Origin: Bacteroidales bacterium
GTDB lineage: Bacteria; Bacillota; Clostridia; Lachnospirales; Lachnospiraceae
DNA: 64,000 nucleotides
Direction of reading: 5' to 3'
Assembly: GCA_023664535.1 (NCBI GenBank)
Contig: JAMPFJ010000009.1
Span: forward strand, 1 to 64,000
Every line of letters starts with the position of its first letter. Positions within the stretch are counted from its first letter, which is position 1. A model generated the notes under the pieces. It searched no databases and was not told the DNA's origin. It was given only the letters and a program-made list of their open reading frames with translations. This document shows positions 9,083-16,392 of the stretch, piece after piece. The translations under genes were made by a program, and so were the position numbers.

Positions 9083-9679
9083 ATGTATGATTTTTTACTA
9101 CAGGAGGAATGGTGGATGGAGACGATTATCGCAGCAAGTATTACGGCGGGTGTCACGCTATTGATTTCTTTTTTGACCTATGTGGGTGAGATAAAAGGAA
9201 TTAAGGAAAGATTAGACAGGCTGCTGGGCGAAAAGCATGACAAGCTGTCCGGCGAACATGGCAAGCTGTCCGGCGAACATGGCAAGCTGTCCGGCGAACA
9301 TGGCAAGCTGTCCGATGAACATGACAAGCTGTCCGATGAGCATGGCAAGCTGTCCGATGAGCATGGCAGGTTAAAGGATGAGATAAACCGGGTAATTTTA
9401 TATCAGGAAGGAGAAAAGGCAGCACGGGAAACAATGGCACGTAACCTGCCCAATGAAAAAGGGCTTATGGATATGGTCAGTATGGTTTACGGTAATCATG
9501 AAAAGCTGTTAACCCAGATTATGCAGTTAACGGAAAAAGTAGCCACTCTTCAGATAGAAAACAAAAATCTTCAACAAAGACTGCAGCGCATGGAAATAAG
9601 CAGGGAGAAAGAGGATTTTACCATTGATGACGATGCATATATTACAGAAGAAGCTGAAGAGGATGAATGGGAGCGATAG
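9083..9679 (+). CDS. Membrane-anchored coiled-coil protein with heptad repeats
   Basis: The 198-residue protein has one N-terminal membrane segment (about residues 13-33, TIIAASITAGVTLLISFLTY). A run of seven-residue repeats with the consensus KLSGEHG/KLSDEHG follows (about 54-95), then more predicted coiled coil (VATLQIENKNLQQRLQRM) and an acidic tail. The repeats are exact at DNA level (21-bp units). I chose ATG 9083 because AGGAGGTGA at 9069-9077 fits it; the GTG at 9074 lies inside that site. Its place between adhesin, SSB and VirB4 genes suggests a structural or scaffold role in the mating apparatus, but this is inference. It is flanked by two near-identical hairpins. Confidence 0.65.
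   Translation: MYDFLLQEEWWMETIIAASITAGVTLLISFLTYVGEIKGIKERLDRLLGEKHDKLSGEHGKLSGEHGKLSGEHGKLSDEHDKLSDEHGKLSDEHGRLKDEINRVILYQEGEKAARETMARNLPNEKGLMDMVSMVYGNHEKLLTQIMQLTEKVATLQIENKNLQQRLQRMEISREKEDFTIDDDAYITEEAEEDEWER
9242..9367 (+). repeat. Six tandem 21-bp repeats encoding heptads
   Basis: Six units of 21 bp beginning AAGCTGTCC run without gaps. Units 1-3 carry GGCGAACATGGC and units 4-6 carry GATGAACATGAC or GATGAGCATGGC, so two sub-types were amplified. Each unit encodes one coiled-coil heptad. Confidence 0.95.
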
Positions 9680-9703
9680 TAAAATGAAACAGGCAACAGA
9701 GCA

Positions 9704-9731
9704 GAGGACGTTCGGTATGGACGTCTTTTTT
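9704..9731 (+). terminator. Hairpin terminator/attenuator, copy B
   Basis: The same sequence as at 9010-9036 with one change in the loop (TTCGGTATGG against TTCAGTATGG), again followed by a T run. It ends five bases before the ssb ribosome site. Confidence 0.65.
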
Positions 9732-9747
9732 GATTGGAGGAATGTAT

Positions 9748-10164
9748 ATGAATAAAGTGATTTTAATGGGACGTTTAACCAGAGACCCGGAGATAAGATA
9801 CAGCCAGGGAGAAAATGCGCTGGCGATTGCCAGATATACGCTGGCAGTTGACCGCCGGTACCAGAAAAACGGTGAACAGGGTGCGGATTTCATTTCCTGC
9901 GTTGCGTTCGGGAAAAGTGCGGAATTTGCAGAGAAATATCTGCATCAGGGAATAAAGATAGCGCTTGCCGGCAGAATCCAGACAGGCAGTTATACGAATA
10001 AGGATGGCGTGAAAATATATACTACCGATGTGGTTGTGGAAGAGCAGGAGTTTGCGGAAAGCAAGAAAGCCCAGGCAGAGCATGGGGGCAGTCCGGCAGC
10101 GGCAGATAGTGACGGTTTTATGAGAATACCGGAAGGCGTGGAGGATGAACTGCCATTTGCCTGA
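9748..10164 (+). CDS. ssb: Single-stranded DNA-binding protein
   Basis: The 138-residue SSB has an OB fold in the first 105 residues (MNKVILMGRLTRDPEIRY, FISCVAFGKSAEFAEKYLHQGIKIALAGRIQTGSY). A short disordered linker follows, then the acidic C-terminal tip EDELPFA that recruits partner proteins. It binds the transferred single strand and is a regular member of Clostridia ICE conjugation modules. ATG 9748 is chosen because GGAGG at 9736-9740 is spaced 7 bases from it. The length is normal for an ICE SSB and shorter than the housekeeping form. Confidence 0.95.
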   Translation: MNKVILMGRLTRDPEIRYSQGENALAIARYTLAVDRRYQKNGEQGADFISCVAFGKSAEFAEKYLHQGIKIALAGRIQTGSYTNKDGVKIYTTDVVVEEQEFAESKKAQAEHGGSPAAADSDGFMRIPEGVEDELPFA

Positions 10165-10189
10165 AAACAGGCTGATAACATGAAAGGGA

Positions 10190-10226
10190 AAGGACATTAC
10201 CGGGTTTCCGGGAAGTGTCCTTTTTC
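10190..10226 (+). terminator. Hairpin terminator/attenuator after ssb
   Basis: AGGACA...CCGG-loop-CCGG...TGTCCTTTTT forms a stem with a T tail between ssb and the next gene's RBS. Confidence 0.65.
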
Positions 10227-10245
10227 CTGGTTTGGAGGGAAAAAT

Positions 10246-10455
10246 ATGGATAGCAGATTTAGAATAGGAGGACAACTGTATACTCCGGAAGAATTAGGTT
10301 TGGAGCGGTTGACGATAGAAGGGCATTCCTATATTGATATGACACCCTTCTGGCTGGATTCCCGAAAATCGGATGAGGTACGGAAGCGGATAGAGGAGCT
10401 GCGGGAACTGTCCAGGCTAAAGGAAATTGAAGAAAGAAGGAGTGGTAGAAAATGA
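10246..10455 (+). CDS. Small hypothetical ICE protein
   Basis: A 69-residue protein (MDSRFRIGGQLYTPEELGLERL...) with a charged helical C-terminus (EVRKRIEELRELSRLKEIEERRSGRK). TTGGAGGGA supports ATG 10246. Its stop overlaps the start of the next gene by four bases, so it is coupled to the VirB4 pair and is probably part of the transfer apparatus. I do not recognise the family. Confidence 0.6.
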   Translation: MDSRFRIGGQLYTPEELGLERLTIEGHSYIDMTPFWLDSRKSDEVRKRIEELRELSRLKEIEERRSGRK

Positions 10456-11132
10456 TAATTCCGATTGTGATTATTGTTGTGTGTATGGCAGGGCTTCTTT
10501 TTCTTTCACAGTCCGGAAAGAAAAAGAATACCGGAAAGGACAGCGGCGTGTCAGTCGCCGCACAGGATTTTGTGAATGTCAGGGAAATTACAGACCATGT
10601 GCTGTATACCAGGGATAATTATTGTATTTCCTATGTCCGGCTGCAGCCGCCAATGTCTTCGCTGTGGTCAAAGCGTGAAAAACGGATGAAGACAAATACC
10701 CTGGTTGCGGAAGTGTCGAAGGACCGGCTTCCCTGGACGCTGACGGCGGTATCCCGTCCGATGGATATCTCCCAGCTCATCAGCCAGTACCGGCAGATGC
10801 GGGAGGAAACAGACGACCCGGTAAGGAAGAAGCTGTTAAAACAGGAAATGAATGAACTGCAAAAAAAGGTAGGCGGCGGTGAAGCGGTAGAACGGCAGTT
10901 TTACATTAAGATATGGACAGTATTTAAGGATGGGGCAGAAATGGAATTAAAAGAAAGAGCAGGGCAGATTCTTTCGTATTACGAATCCATTGGGGTGACC
11001 GGACAGCTGCTAAAGAAGCCGGATATCATCCGGTTCTGTAACCTTGTCCATAACCCGGCATACATCAACGTAGAGGATGCATCGGCAGAACCCAGCTTTC
11101 CCATGATACTGGAAATGGAGGAGGACGAATGA
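10452..11132 (+). CDS. Membrane protein resembling a VirB4 N-terminal domain
   Basis: This 226-residue protein has an N-terminal membrane segment (MIIPIVIIVVCMAGLLFLS). Its soluble domain has features of the N-terminal, non-ATPase part of VirB4/TrbE proteins (NYCISYVRLQPP, LPWTLTAVSRPMDISQLISQY, helical RKKLLKQEMNELQKK). It overlaps the VirB4 ATPase gene by ATGA (11129-11132). Inference: the usual VirB4 is divided here, with this membrane-anchored half recruiting the ATPase. An alternative is an unrelated accessory subunit. Confidence 0.5.
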   Translation: MIIPIVIIVVCMAGLLFLSQSGKKKNTGKDSGVSVAAQDFVNVREITDHVLYTRDNYCISYVRLQPPMSSLWSKREKRMKTNTLVAEVSKDRLPWTLTAVSRPMDISQLISQYRQMREETDDPVRKKLLKQEMNELQKKVGGGEAVERQFYIKIWTVFKDGAEMELKERAGQILSYYESIGVTGQLLKKPDIIRFCNLVHNPAYINVEDASAEPSFPMILEMEEDE

Positions 11133-12958
11133 GAAAAGAAGATAAAACGATAAATAACGCATTATTAAATATGATTTCTCCTATGGGGTTCCGGTTATAT
11201 AAAAGCAAGCTGACGATTGGGGAGAATATGGCGAAGGTTTATGGAATTACCCGGTTTAATGAGAATCTGGATTACGGCTGGCTGGAATCCTTGATGAATA
11301 TTCCCGGTACTATCGCTGAATTATCCTACGAGCCGCTTCCGGAAGCGGATTCCATGGATGTCATCAATAACAACCTTAAGGTGCTGACCCGTAAGAAGAA
11401 TGAAACCACGGACCCCCTGCAGGAGAAGAAGCTGCAGATTGCGATTGATAATTCCGACCAGATGCTGGAGGATTTATGCCGAAAAGAAGAGAGTGTAGGG
11501 GCATTATCGGCTACCGTAATGACTGTTGCCACGGAAGAATATATGGAGAAGGCAGATTCCAGGCTAAAAGGTGAGGTAAAAAAGGGGAAACACCGTTTCC
11601 GGCTGTTATCGGATATGCAGAAAGAGGGCTATCAGCATATGTCGCCGAGCTATATTAAAAATAAGGATATCAGCAGCATGCTGGACAGACCTGCGCCCCT
11701 GCGCACGGTTCTTGGCGGATTTCCCTTTGCCTCTTCCGGATTTAACGACGGTTCCGGGTATTTGTTCGGAAGCCTGAAAAGCGGTAATAATTCAGCCGGT
11801 TCAAACATGATTTTAGACCCATGGAAGAGAGGGCAGGACCGGAATAATTCGCATATGGTAATCATGGGGCATCCCGGAGTAGGAAAGTCAACCAAAGTTA
11901 AGGATATTATTACAATGGAATATGCCAGGGGAACCCGCCTGTTAGTCATTGACCCGGAAAGAGAGTATAAAACCCTGTGTAAAAGGCTCGGGGGGACATG
12001 GATAAATGCCGGAGGCGGAGCCGGTAAAATCAATCCCCTCCAAATCCGGGTTCTGCCGGGAGACCCGGATGAGGACGGCAGATACAGGGAAGAAAGGGGA
12101 CTGCCGGATTTGGCGGCATATTTGATGCATTTGAAGTCGTGGTTTGAAATGGCATGTCCGGGAATAACCATTGCCCAGTTAAATGAGATGGAAACGATTC
12201 TGATTAAAACATATGAACGTTTTGGGATGCAGTGGTCAACGGATTTTACCAGGTTAAAAAATGAAGATTATCCGATTATGTCGGATGTATATGAGGAGAT
12301 TGAAAAGGAATTGGAGAAAACGCTTGGTACGGGAACCCAGCGGGAGGAGGATTTACTTGCCTTGAAAGGGTTTATCAGCAATATGGTAACCGGCTCCCTG
12401 CAGTTTCTGTGGAACGGGCATACCACTATTGACCTGCATTCCAATATGGTCGTGATTGATACCCATGACCTGCAGAATAATGCTCCGGATTACATTAAGG
12501 GAGCGCAGTATTACAATATTCTGACCTGGATGTGGATAGAGGCTTCCAAAGACAGGAGGGAACGGACAATGATTGTAGCGGATGAAGCCTATCTGATGAT
12601 TGACCGGAAGATACCCCAGGCGCTGGTCTTTCTCCGGAACGGCTTGAAGCGTGGGCGGAAATATGAGATATCCTTTGTTCTGGTGTCCCATTCCGTTGTC
12701 GATTTTCTGGATGATTCCGTCAAAATATATGGACAGGCGATACTGGATTCTGCTGCAATTAAGATACTGATGGGATGTGACGGGCAGAATTTAAAGGATA
12801 CGGTCGAGTTATATAACCTGACCGAGGCAGAGGAGGAAACCCTTGAACTGATGCAGAAAGGGCTTGCCCTGATGATTATCGGACATATGCATATGAAGGT
12901 TATGTTTGAAGTGGCAGATTACAAGTGGGATTACTTCGGTTCTGCCGGAGGAAGGTAA
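11129..12958 (+). CDS. VirB4-family conjugation ATPase
   Basis: The 609-residue ATPase is the motor of the type IV secretion (mating) channel. The Walker A motif is GHPGVGKST (residues 247-255), Walker B is MIVADEAY (481-488), and a RecA-like core spans about 235-590. The stretch IDPEREYKTL (275-284) and the arginine-rich FLRNGLKRGRKYEISFVLVSH are typical of VirB4/TraE-like proteins. It overlaps the genes on both sides (ATGA upstream, TAATG downstream), so all three are coupled. The N-terminal domain is shorter than in full-length VirB4, consistent with the separate upstream membrane half. Confidence 0.93.
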   Translation: MRKEDKTINNALLNMISPMGFRLYKSKLTIGENMAKVYGITRFNENLDYGWLESLMNIPGTIAELSYEPLPEADSMDVINNNLKVLTRKKNETTDPLQEKKLQIAIDNSDQMLEDLCRKEESVGALSATVMTVATEEYMEKADSRLKGEVKKGKHRFRLLSDMQKEGYQHMSPSYIKNKDISSMLDRPAPLRTVLGGFPFASSGFNDGSGYLFGSLKSGNNSAGSNMILDPWKRGQDRNNSHMVIMGHPGVGKSTKVKDIITMEYARGTRLLVIDPEREYKTLCKRLGGTWINAGGGAGKINPLQIRVLPGDPDEDGRYREERGLPDLAAYLMHLKSWFEMACPGITIAQLNEMETILIKTYERFGMQWSTDFTRLKNEDYPIMSDVYEEIEKELEKTLGTGTQREEDLLALKGFISNMVTGSLQFLWNGHTTIDLHSNMVVIDTHDLQNNAPDYIKGAQYYNILTWMWIEASKDRRERTMIVADEAYLMIDRKIPQALVFLRNGLKRGRKYEISFVLVSHSVVDFLDDSVKIYGQAILDSAAIKILMGCDGQNLKDTVELYNLTEAEEETLELMQKGLALMIIGHMHMKVMFEVADYKWDYFGSAGGR

Positions 12959-14244
12959 TGAACAGGGGAATTGCCTGGGCAATAGGAGGAGCAATGCTGT
13001 TCCTTCTGCTGTTCAGTGTAATATTAGGCGCAGAATATACAGAAAGCGAAAATAACGGGTACTATTACGGCACCAATGAATGGATGTGGGTTGTTCCGGA
13101 CTGCAGGAAGATATCCTCTTATTTTGGGAAAAGGAAATCGCCGGCAGCCGGGGCATCTGCTGACCATAAGGGCATTGATATCCCCTGTGCAGAGGGTACA
13201 AATGTGGTTGCATCAAAGAGTGGAACCGTAACTGTGGCAGAAAGTTCCTCTTCTGAAGGGAACTGGATAGCGGTACAGCATGACGAGCATTTTACCTCTT
13301 ACTATATGCACAACAGTACGCTGCTTGTGAAAGCCGGGGATACGGTTGCCAAGGGTCAGGTCATTGCGCTGTCTGGGAACACAGGTATTTCTACCGGGGC
13401 ACATTGCCATTTTGCGATATTGAAAGACGGAAAATATGTAAATCCCCTGGATTACGTGGATAAGGATGAAGAAATCCGCTATACCACAACAGCTTCCACC
13501 GGTCTGCGAAATGATATGGTTGCCTATGCAAAACAGTTTATCGGGAATCCGTATGTATATGGAGGAACAAGCCTGACCAGCGGTGCAGACTGTTCCGGAT
13601 ATACCATGCGGATATATGAACATTTTGGGATAACCATACCACGGACTGCACAGGCGCAGTATAACGCATCGGAAAAGATAAACCGGGAAGACCTGCTGCC
13701 GGGGGATTTGCTGTTCTATGGCGGCAGTATAAATAATGTCAGCCATGTTACCATGTACATAGGAAATAACCAGGTAATCCATGCCAGTAATTCCAAACCG
13801 TATCCGGAGGGAGGGATTAAGATATCGGATATTGGTTACAGGCAGCCCTGCGGTTATGGCAGGTTTATCCAGGCGTCCTATTCCGAGGAAGATTTGCGGT
13901 ATATGGCAGCCTGTATTGCCGCTGAAGCGCTTTCCAGCAGTAAAGAGGGGCAATATGCGGTAGGTTATGTGGTGGCAAACCGGGTAAATGCCAAAGGATT
14001 CGGGAAAACGGTGAAAGAAGTGGTTACCGCACCGGGACAGTTTACCAGCCCATGGAACCAGTATGTAAACAATCCGCCTTCCTGGGCGCTGGAATCGGCA
14101 AGGGCGGTGCTGGAAGGGACGGCGACAAACCCTATCGGCGGAAAGTGCTATTTTATATCATCCGCTTATGCGAAGAAGCTGGGGATTGAAACAAAAGGGG
14201 TGAATGTCGGCGATAATGTGTTCTATGATGAATGCTTGTGGTGA
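12958..14244 (+). CDS. Three-domain peptidoglycan hydrolase (M23 - NlpC/P60 - SleB-like)
   Basis: The 428-residue protein starts at ATG 12958, overlapping the VirB4 stop, with AGGAGGAAG ahead. A membrane/signal segment (about 5-23) is followed by a LytM/M23 domain (HKGIDI, GTNVVASKSGTV, GAHCHFAIL, about 45-170). An NlpC/P60 domain follows (ADCSGYTM with catalytic Cys, SHVTMYIG with His, about 185-310). The C-terminal SleB/Hydrolase_2-like domain (MAACIAAEALSSSKEGQYAVGYVVANRV, VTAPGQF, GGKCYFI) ends the protein. It probably opens the cell wall for the mating channel. Bifunctional hydrolases are usual in this position; a third hydrolase domain makes this one larger. Confidence 0.88.
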   Translation: MNRGIAWAIGGAMLFLLLFSVILGAEYTESENNGYYYGTNEWMWVVPDCRKISSYFGKRKSPAAGASADHKGIDIPCAEGTNVVASKSGTVTVAESSSSEGNWIAVQHDEHFTSYYMHNSTLLVKAGDTVAKGQVIALSGNTGISTGAHCHFAILKDGKYVNPLDYVDKDEEIRYTTTASTGLRNDMVAYAKQFIGNPYVYGGTSLTSGADCSGYTMRIYEHFGITIPRTAQAQYNASEKINREDLLPGDLLFYGGSINNVSHVTMYIGNNQVIHASNSKPYPEGGIKISDIGYRQPCGYGRFIQASYSEEDLRYMAACIAAEALSSSKEGQYAVGYVVANRVNAKGFGKTVKEVVTAPGQFTSPWNQYVNNPPSWALESARAVLEGTATNPIGGKCYFISSAYAKKLGIETKGVNVGDNVFYDECLW

Positions 14245-14277
14245 ATGAAAGAAAGTTCCGATTGATTTGGCAGGATT

Positions 14278-14569
14278 TTTATTTTCGCTTGTTATTCCGT
14301 TGATGAGAAATTAGGGATTATGGAAAAAGAGTACAGCATTTCAGTAGATGATAGAATAAGAGAGGATATGGGTGCCATGTGTAATTTGTCACAAGGAATT
14401 AGAGATGATGCAAATGAAAAAGTGATTATGAATATGTACAGGAAAGGTTATACATTAAAGCAGATAGCAGAAATTGTGGAAAAGAGTGTTGAGGAAGTAG
14501 AGGCTATCATTGAGAAAACAGAGCCGATACTGGCATAATCAGGGAAACGGAATAACAAGCGAAAATAAA
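14278..14569. other. Cassette bounded by 24-bp perfect inverted repeats
   Basis: Positions 14278-14301 and 14546-14569 are exact reverse complements (core TTTTCGCTTGTTATTCCG). The 244 bp between them hold almost only the 72-codon ORF at 14320-14538. No clear target-site duplication is visible. It could be a miniature mobile unit or an invertible segment. Confidence 0.6.
14320..14538 (+). pseudogene. 3' remnant of an Rpn-type PD-(D/E)XK transposase/nuclease
   Basis: The 72-residue ORF matches the C-terminal end usual in Lachnospiraceae Rpn/PD-(D/E)XK putative transposases: REDMGAMCNLSQGIRDDANEKVIMNMYRKGYTLKQIAEIV, then a short helical tail VEEVEAIIEK. The nuclease domain is absent, so this is either a decayed gene or a stand-alone C-terminal piece. 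A matching N-terminal remnant lies at 15971-16132, but they are in the wrong order to be one gene split by insertion. It sits inside the 24-bp inverted-repeat cassette. Confidence 0.55.
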
Positions 14570-14609
14570 TAAGCTCACCCTGTACTTGGCTGAGTAGGTG
14601 AGCTTATTT
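14567..14609 (+). terminator. Strong hairpin
   Basis: A perfect 13-bp stem AAATAAGCTCACC (14567-14579) / GGTGAGCTTATTT (14597-14609). It overlaps the right inverted repeat of the cassette by three bases. Confidence 0.6.
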
Positions 14610-14616
14610 CACACAT

Positions 14617-14650
14617 GAGGGTAACCACTTTTGGGCGGTTGCCCTTTGTT
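14617..14650 (+). terminator. Second hairpin in the 14.5-14.8 kb gap
   Basis: GGGTAACC-10 nt-GGTTGCCC followed by TTTGTT. A further 9-bp inverted repeat, ATGCTATCT/AGATAGCAT, lies at about 14662-14703. The rest of the gap holds nothing recognisable. Confidence 0.5.
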
Positions 14651-14753
14651 GGGATGACAAATATGCTATCTGCCACCAATAAACTGTAAAGTTAAGATAG
14701 CATAATTATGAAATGAATGCAAGACCAAAAATACAAATATACAAAAAATTCAG

Positions 14754-14778
14754 GCTTCGGATTATCCGGAGCTTTTTT
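14754..14778 (+). terminator. Hairpin terminator/attenuator before 14796 gene
   Basis: GCTTCGGA-TTA-TCCGGAGC followed by six T, ending just ahead of the next gene's GAGGAGA ribosome site. Confidence 0.75.
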
Positions 14779-14795
14779 GATGAGGAGAAATAATT

Positions 14796-15689
14796 ATGCA
14801 GAGATTTGAAAACAAATATGATTTATTAAATGCAGCCTATAAAGATGCAGAACTGAAAAAAGGAGCGATAGCGTTGTTACAGTATCTGGTACATAAATCC
14901 AATAAGGAGCAATGCTTTCCGGCAGTAGAAACAATCGCAAAATCTCTTGGCGTCTGTAAACGTACTGTCCAGTATAATATGCGTAAACTGGAAAAAGCGG
15001 GATACATTACGAGGGTAGACCGCTGGTATAACCACCAGCAGCTTAGCAACCAGTATGTATTTAATTTTGGAATTACTGAAGAGAAAGCCCGGCAGATAAG
15101 GTTTACCGATGCGGAATATGAGAAAATCAACGGTTTATCTTTCAACATCCCGGAAAAGCATGTAAGGAAAATAAGCGAAATCCAAAAGATATATGCAATG
15201 AAAGGTTTGACAGCCAGAGAGAGAATGGTACTGGTTTATCTTTACCACCGGGCGGATAAGAAAGGGATGCTTTATGACACCCCGGAAGTCTTTATGCGGG
15301 CAGTAGGCATAAGAAAGAGGGTATTTATGCAGATATTGGACGCTTTACGCCGTAAAGGGATGTTACGGATAAAGCTGCTCGTGATAAGGAAAAAAGAATA
15401 TCTGGTTATGCAGCTTACCGGAAATACGGCGGCAGAGGAGAAACGGACTGTTTCTGATGAAAGGGAAGGGTTATCCATGACGCCGGTACCAGGTAATAAT
15501 TTTGATGAGACCCAGCCGGTCATTAGAGAGAAAGATACAGGCAGCCGGAAGCATTTTATCAAAAAGTTTGTACAAAATGTAAAAGACTGGAAGGAGGGAT
15601 GGAAGATGAAGATATACAAAATTTTACATTTATGCCGGAGAAAAATAGCCTTCTCATGGGGAAAACTCCGGAAAATCCTCCGGCTTTGA
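14796..15689 (+). CDS. Helix-turn-helix ICE protein (HTH_36/replication-initiator-like)
   Basis: The 297-residue protein has two winged-helix-like regions. The first (about 20-75) reads ALLQYLVHKSNKEQCFPAVETIAKSLGVCKRTVQYNMRKLEKAGYI in continuous frame and is a typical HTH_36 domain. The second (about 135-205) contains LTARERMVLVYLYHRAD and VFMRAVGIRKRVFMQILDALRRKGML. The C-terminus is basic (KDWKEGWKMKIYKILHLCRRKI). It is the last gene of the conjugation block. A regulator or initiator of plasmid-like replication of the excised circle are both plausible, and no direct evidence separates them. The preceding hairpin suggests attenuated expression. Confidence 0.65.
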   Translation: MQRFENKYDLLNAAYKDAELKKGAIALLQYLVHKSNKEQCFPAVETIAKSLGVCKRTVQYNMRKLEKAGYITRVDRWYNHQQLSNQYVFNFGITEEKARQIRFTDAEYEKINGLSFNIPEKHVRKISEIQKIYAMKGLTARERMVLVYLYHRADKKGMLYDTPEVFMRAVGIRKRVFMQILDALRRKGMLRIKLLVIRKKEYLVMQLTGNTAAEEKRTVSDEREGLSMTPVPGNNFDETQPVIREKDTGSRKHFIKKFVQNVKDWKEGWKMKIYKILHLCRRKIAFSWGKLRKILRL

Positions 15690-15875
15690 TGCTTCTGTGT
15701 CGAAAATTGCACCCTATCTATACTATAGGGCTAATGAAAAAGAAGTATATTGATTATGTTTAAGTAATCTTATACCAGGGGGAGTCTTGCAGGGGAGCTT
15801 CAGAAGGGGAGTTGGCAGTATAATAGGCAACAGAATAAGACTAAGCGGGGAGGAAGAAATTTAACGTGAATTTTA

Positions 15876-15904
15876 TTGTAAACAGGAACTTTTTTCTGTA
15901 TAAT
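15876..15904 (+). promoter_or_regulatory. Promoter ahead of the Rpn remnant
   Basis: TTGTAA (15876-15881), 17-bp spacer, TATAAT (15899-15904). It lies in the 500-bp gap between the HTH gene and the toxin gene. The earlier part (15690-15870) shows only a small CCCTAT/ATAGGG hairpin near 15712. Confidence 0.6.
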
Positions 15905-15970
15905 TAAGGTGTGTTAGGAGTAGTCGATATTATCTGCTGTCATAGATTTTAAGAAATACGAGGTGATAAG

Positions 15971-16132
15971 GTGCAGGATGATACAAAGCAGGCACAGGTG
16001 ATTAAGGCAAAACGTACCGCAAAAAACAGTGTATTTAGACCTTTTTCAAGATAAAAGAATTTACTTGCACTATATAAAACATTACACCCAGAAGATAAAA
16101 CAGTATCTAAGCAGCAAGGAAACGTAAAATAG
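15971..16132 (+). pseudogene. 5' remnant of an Rpn-type PD-(D/E)XK transposase
   Basis: From GTG 15971 (AGGTGAT ahead) the frame reads VQDDTKQAQVIKAKRTAKNS, then VFRPFSR-stop, then KNLLALYKTLHPEDKTVSKQ in the same frame. In intact relatives this is NSVFRDLFxDKKxLLxLYKxLHPED, so two small deletions have replaced DLFQDK and introduced a stop. The rest of the gene is missing. It shows that such an element once sat in this cargo region. Confidence 0.6.
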
Positions 16133-16206
16133 CAATAACATATTTAACCGGGTAGCCGGGGGACGTGTTCCCATCCGTTCTGAGCCTTACGGAAGGGGTG
16201 GTGCTT

Positions 16207-16290
16207 ATGAGTACATACGAAGAATTCATGACTATATTAACAGTAGCACTGCTAATTGTCTCTATTCTAAACATGAAAAATAAGAAATAG
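16207..16290 (+). CDS. Holin-like type I toxin peptide (27 aa)
   Basis: The peptide MSTYEEFMTILTVALLIVSI LNMKNKK fits the putative holin-like toxin family: a conserved MSTYE start, one membrane-spanning stretch (about residues 8-22) and a Lys-rich tail. Such peptides insert in the membrane and are silenced by an antisense RNA. Upstream is GGAAGGGGTGG as ribosome site. The 3' end is overlapped by a bidirectional hairpin and by a predicted antisense transcript (16280-16386). It is too short for routine ORF calls. The last eight codons are repeated at 22709, without the front part. Confidence 0.75.
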   Translation: MSTYEEFMTILTVALLIVSILNMKNKK

Positions 16291-16370
16291 CCGTCCTGCT
16301 CTCTGGTAAAGTTTAGGACAGCTATTTCTTAGCCTAATAAATTCGCCGGGACGGGTGAGGTACATTCACC
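16267..16370. repeat. 104-bp direct repeat, left copy (toxin tail)
   Basis: Matches 22709-22812 with two mismatches in 104 bp. It covers the last eight toxin codons with the stop, the bidirectional hairpin and the start of the antisense RNA region, but not the antisense promoter. Confidence 0.95.
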
Positions 16371-16386
16371 TTCCGACTGCCTTGTT
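16280..16386 (-). ncRNA. Predicted antisense RNA antitoxin
   Basis: A consensus promoter on the minus strand (16393-16421) would start an RNA near 16386. The RNA would run leftwards across the toxin's 3' region and end at the strong hairpin TAAGAAATAGC / GCTATTTCTTA at about 16279-16331, overlapping the toxin's stop. This layout is that of TxpA/RatA- or BsrG/SR4-type systems. No expression evidence is available. Confidence 0.6.
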
Positions 16387-16392
16387 AAATGT

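Noticed and set aside
9242-9367. CRISPR-like array
   Set aside because: The units are 21 bp, directly adjacent without spacers, and in frame in a coding sequence, so they are protein heptad repeats.
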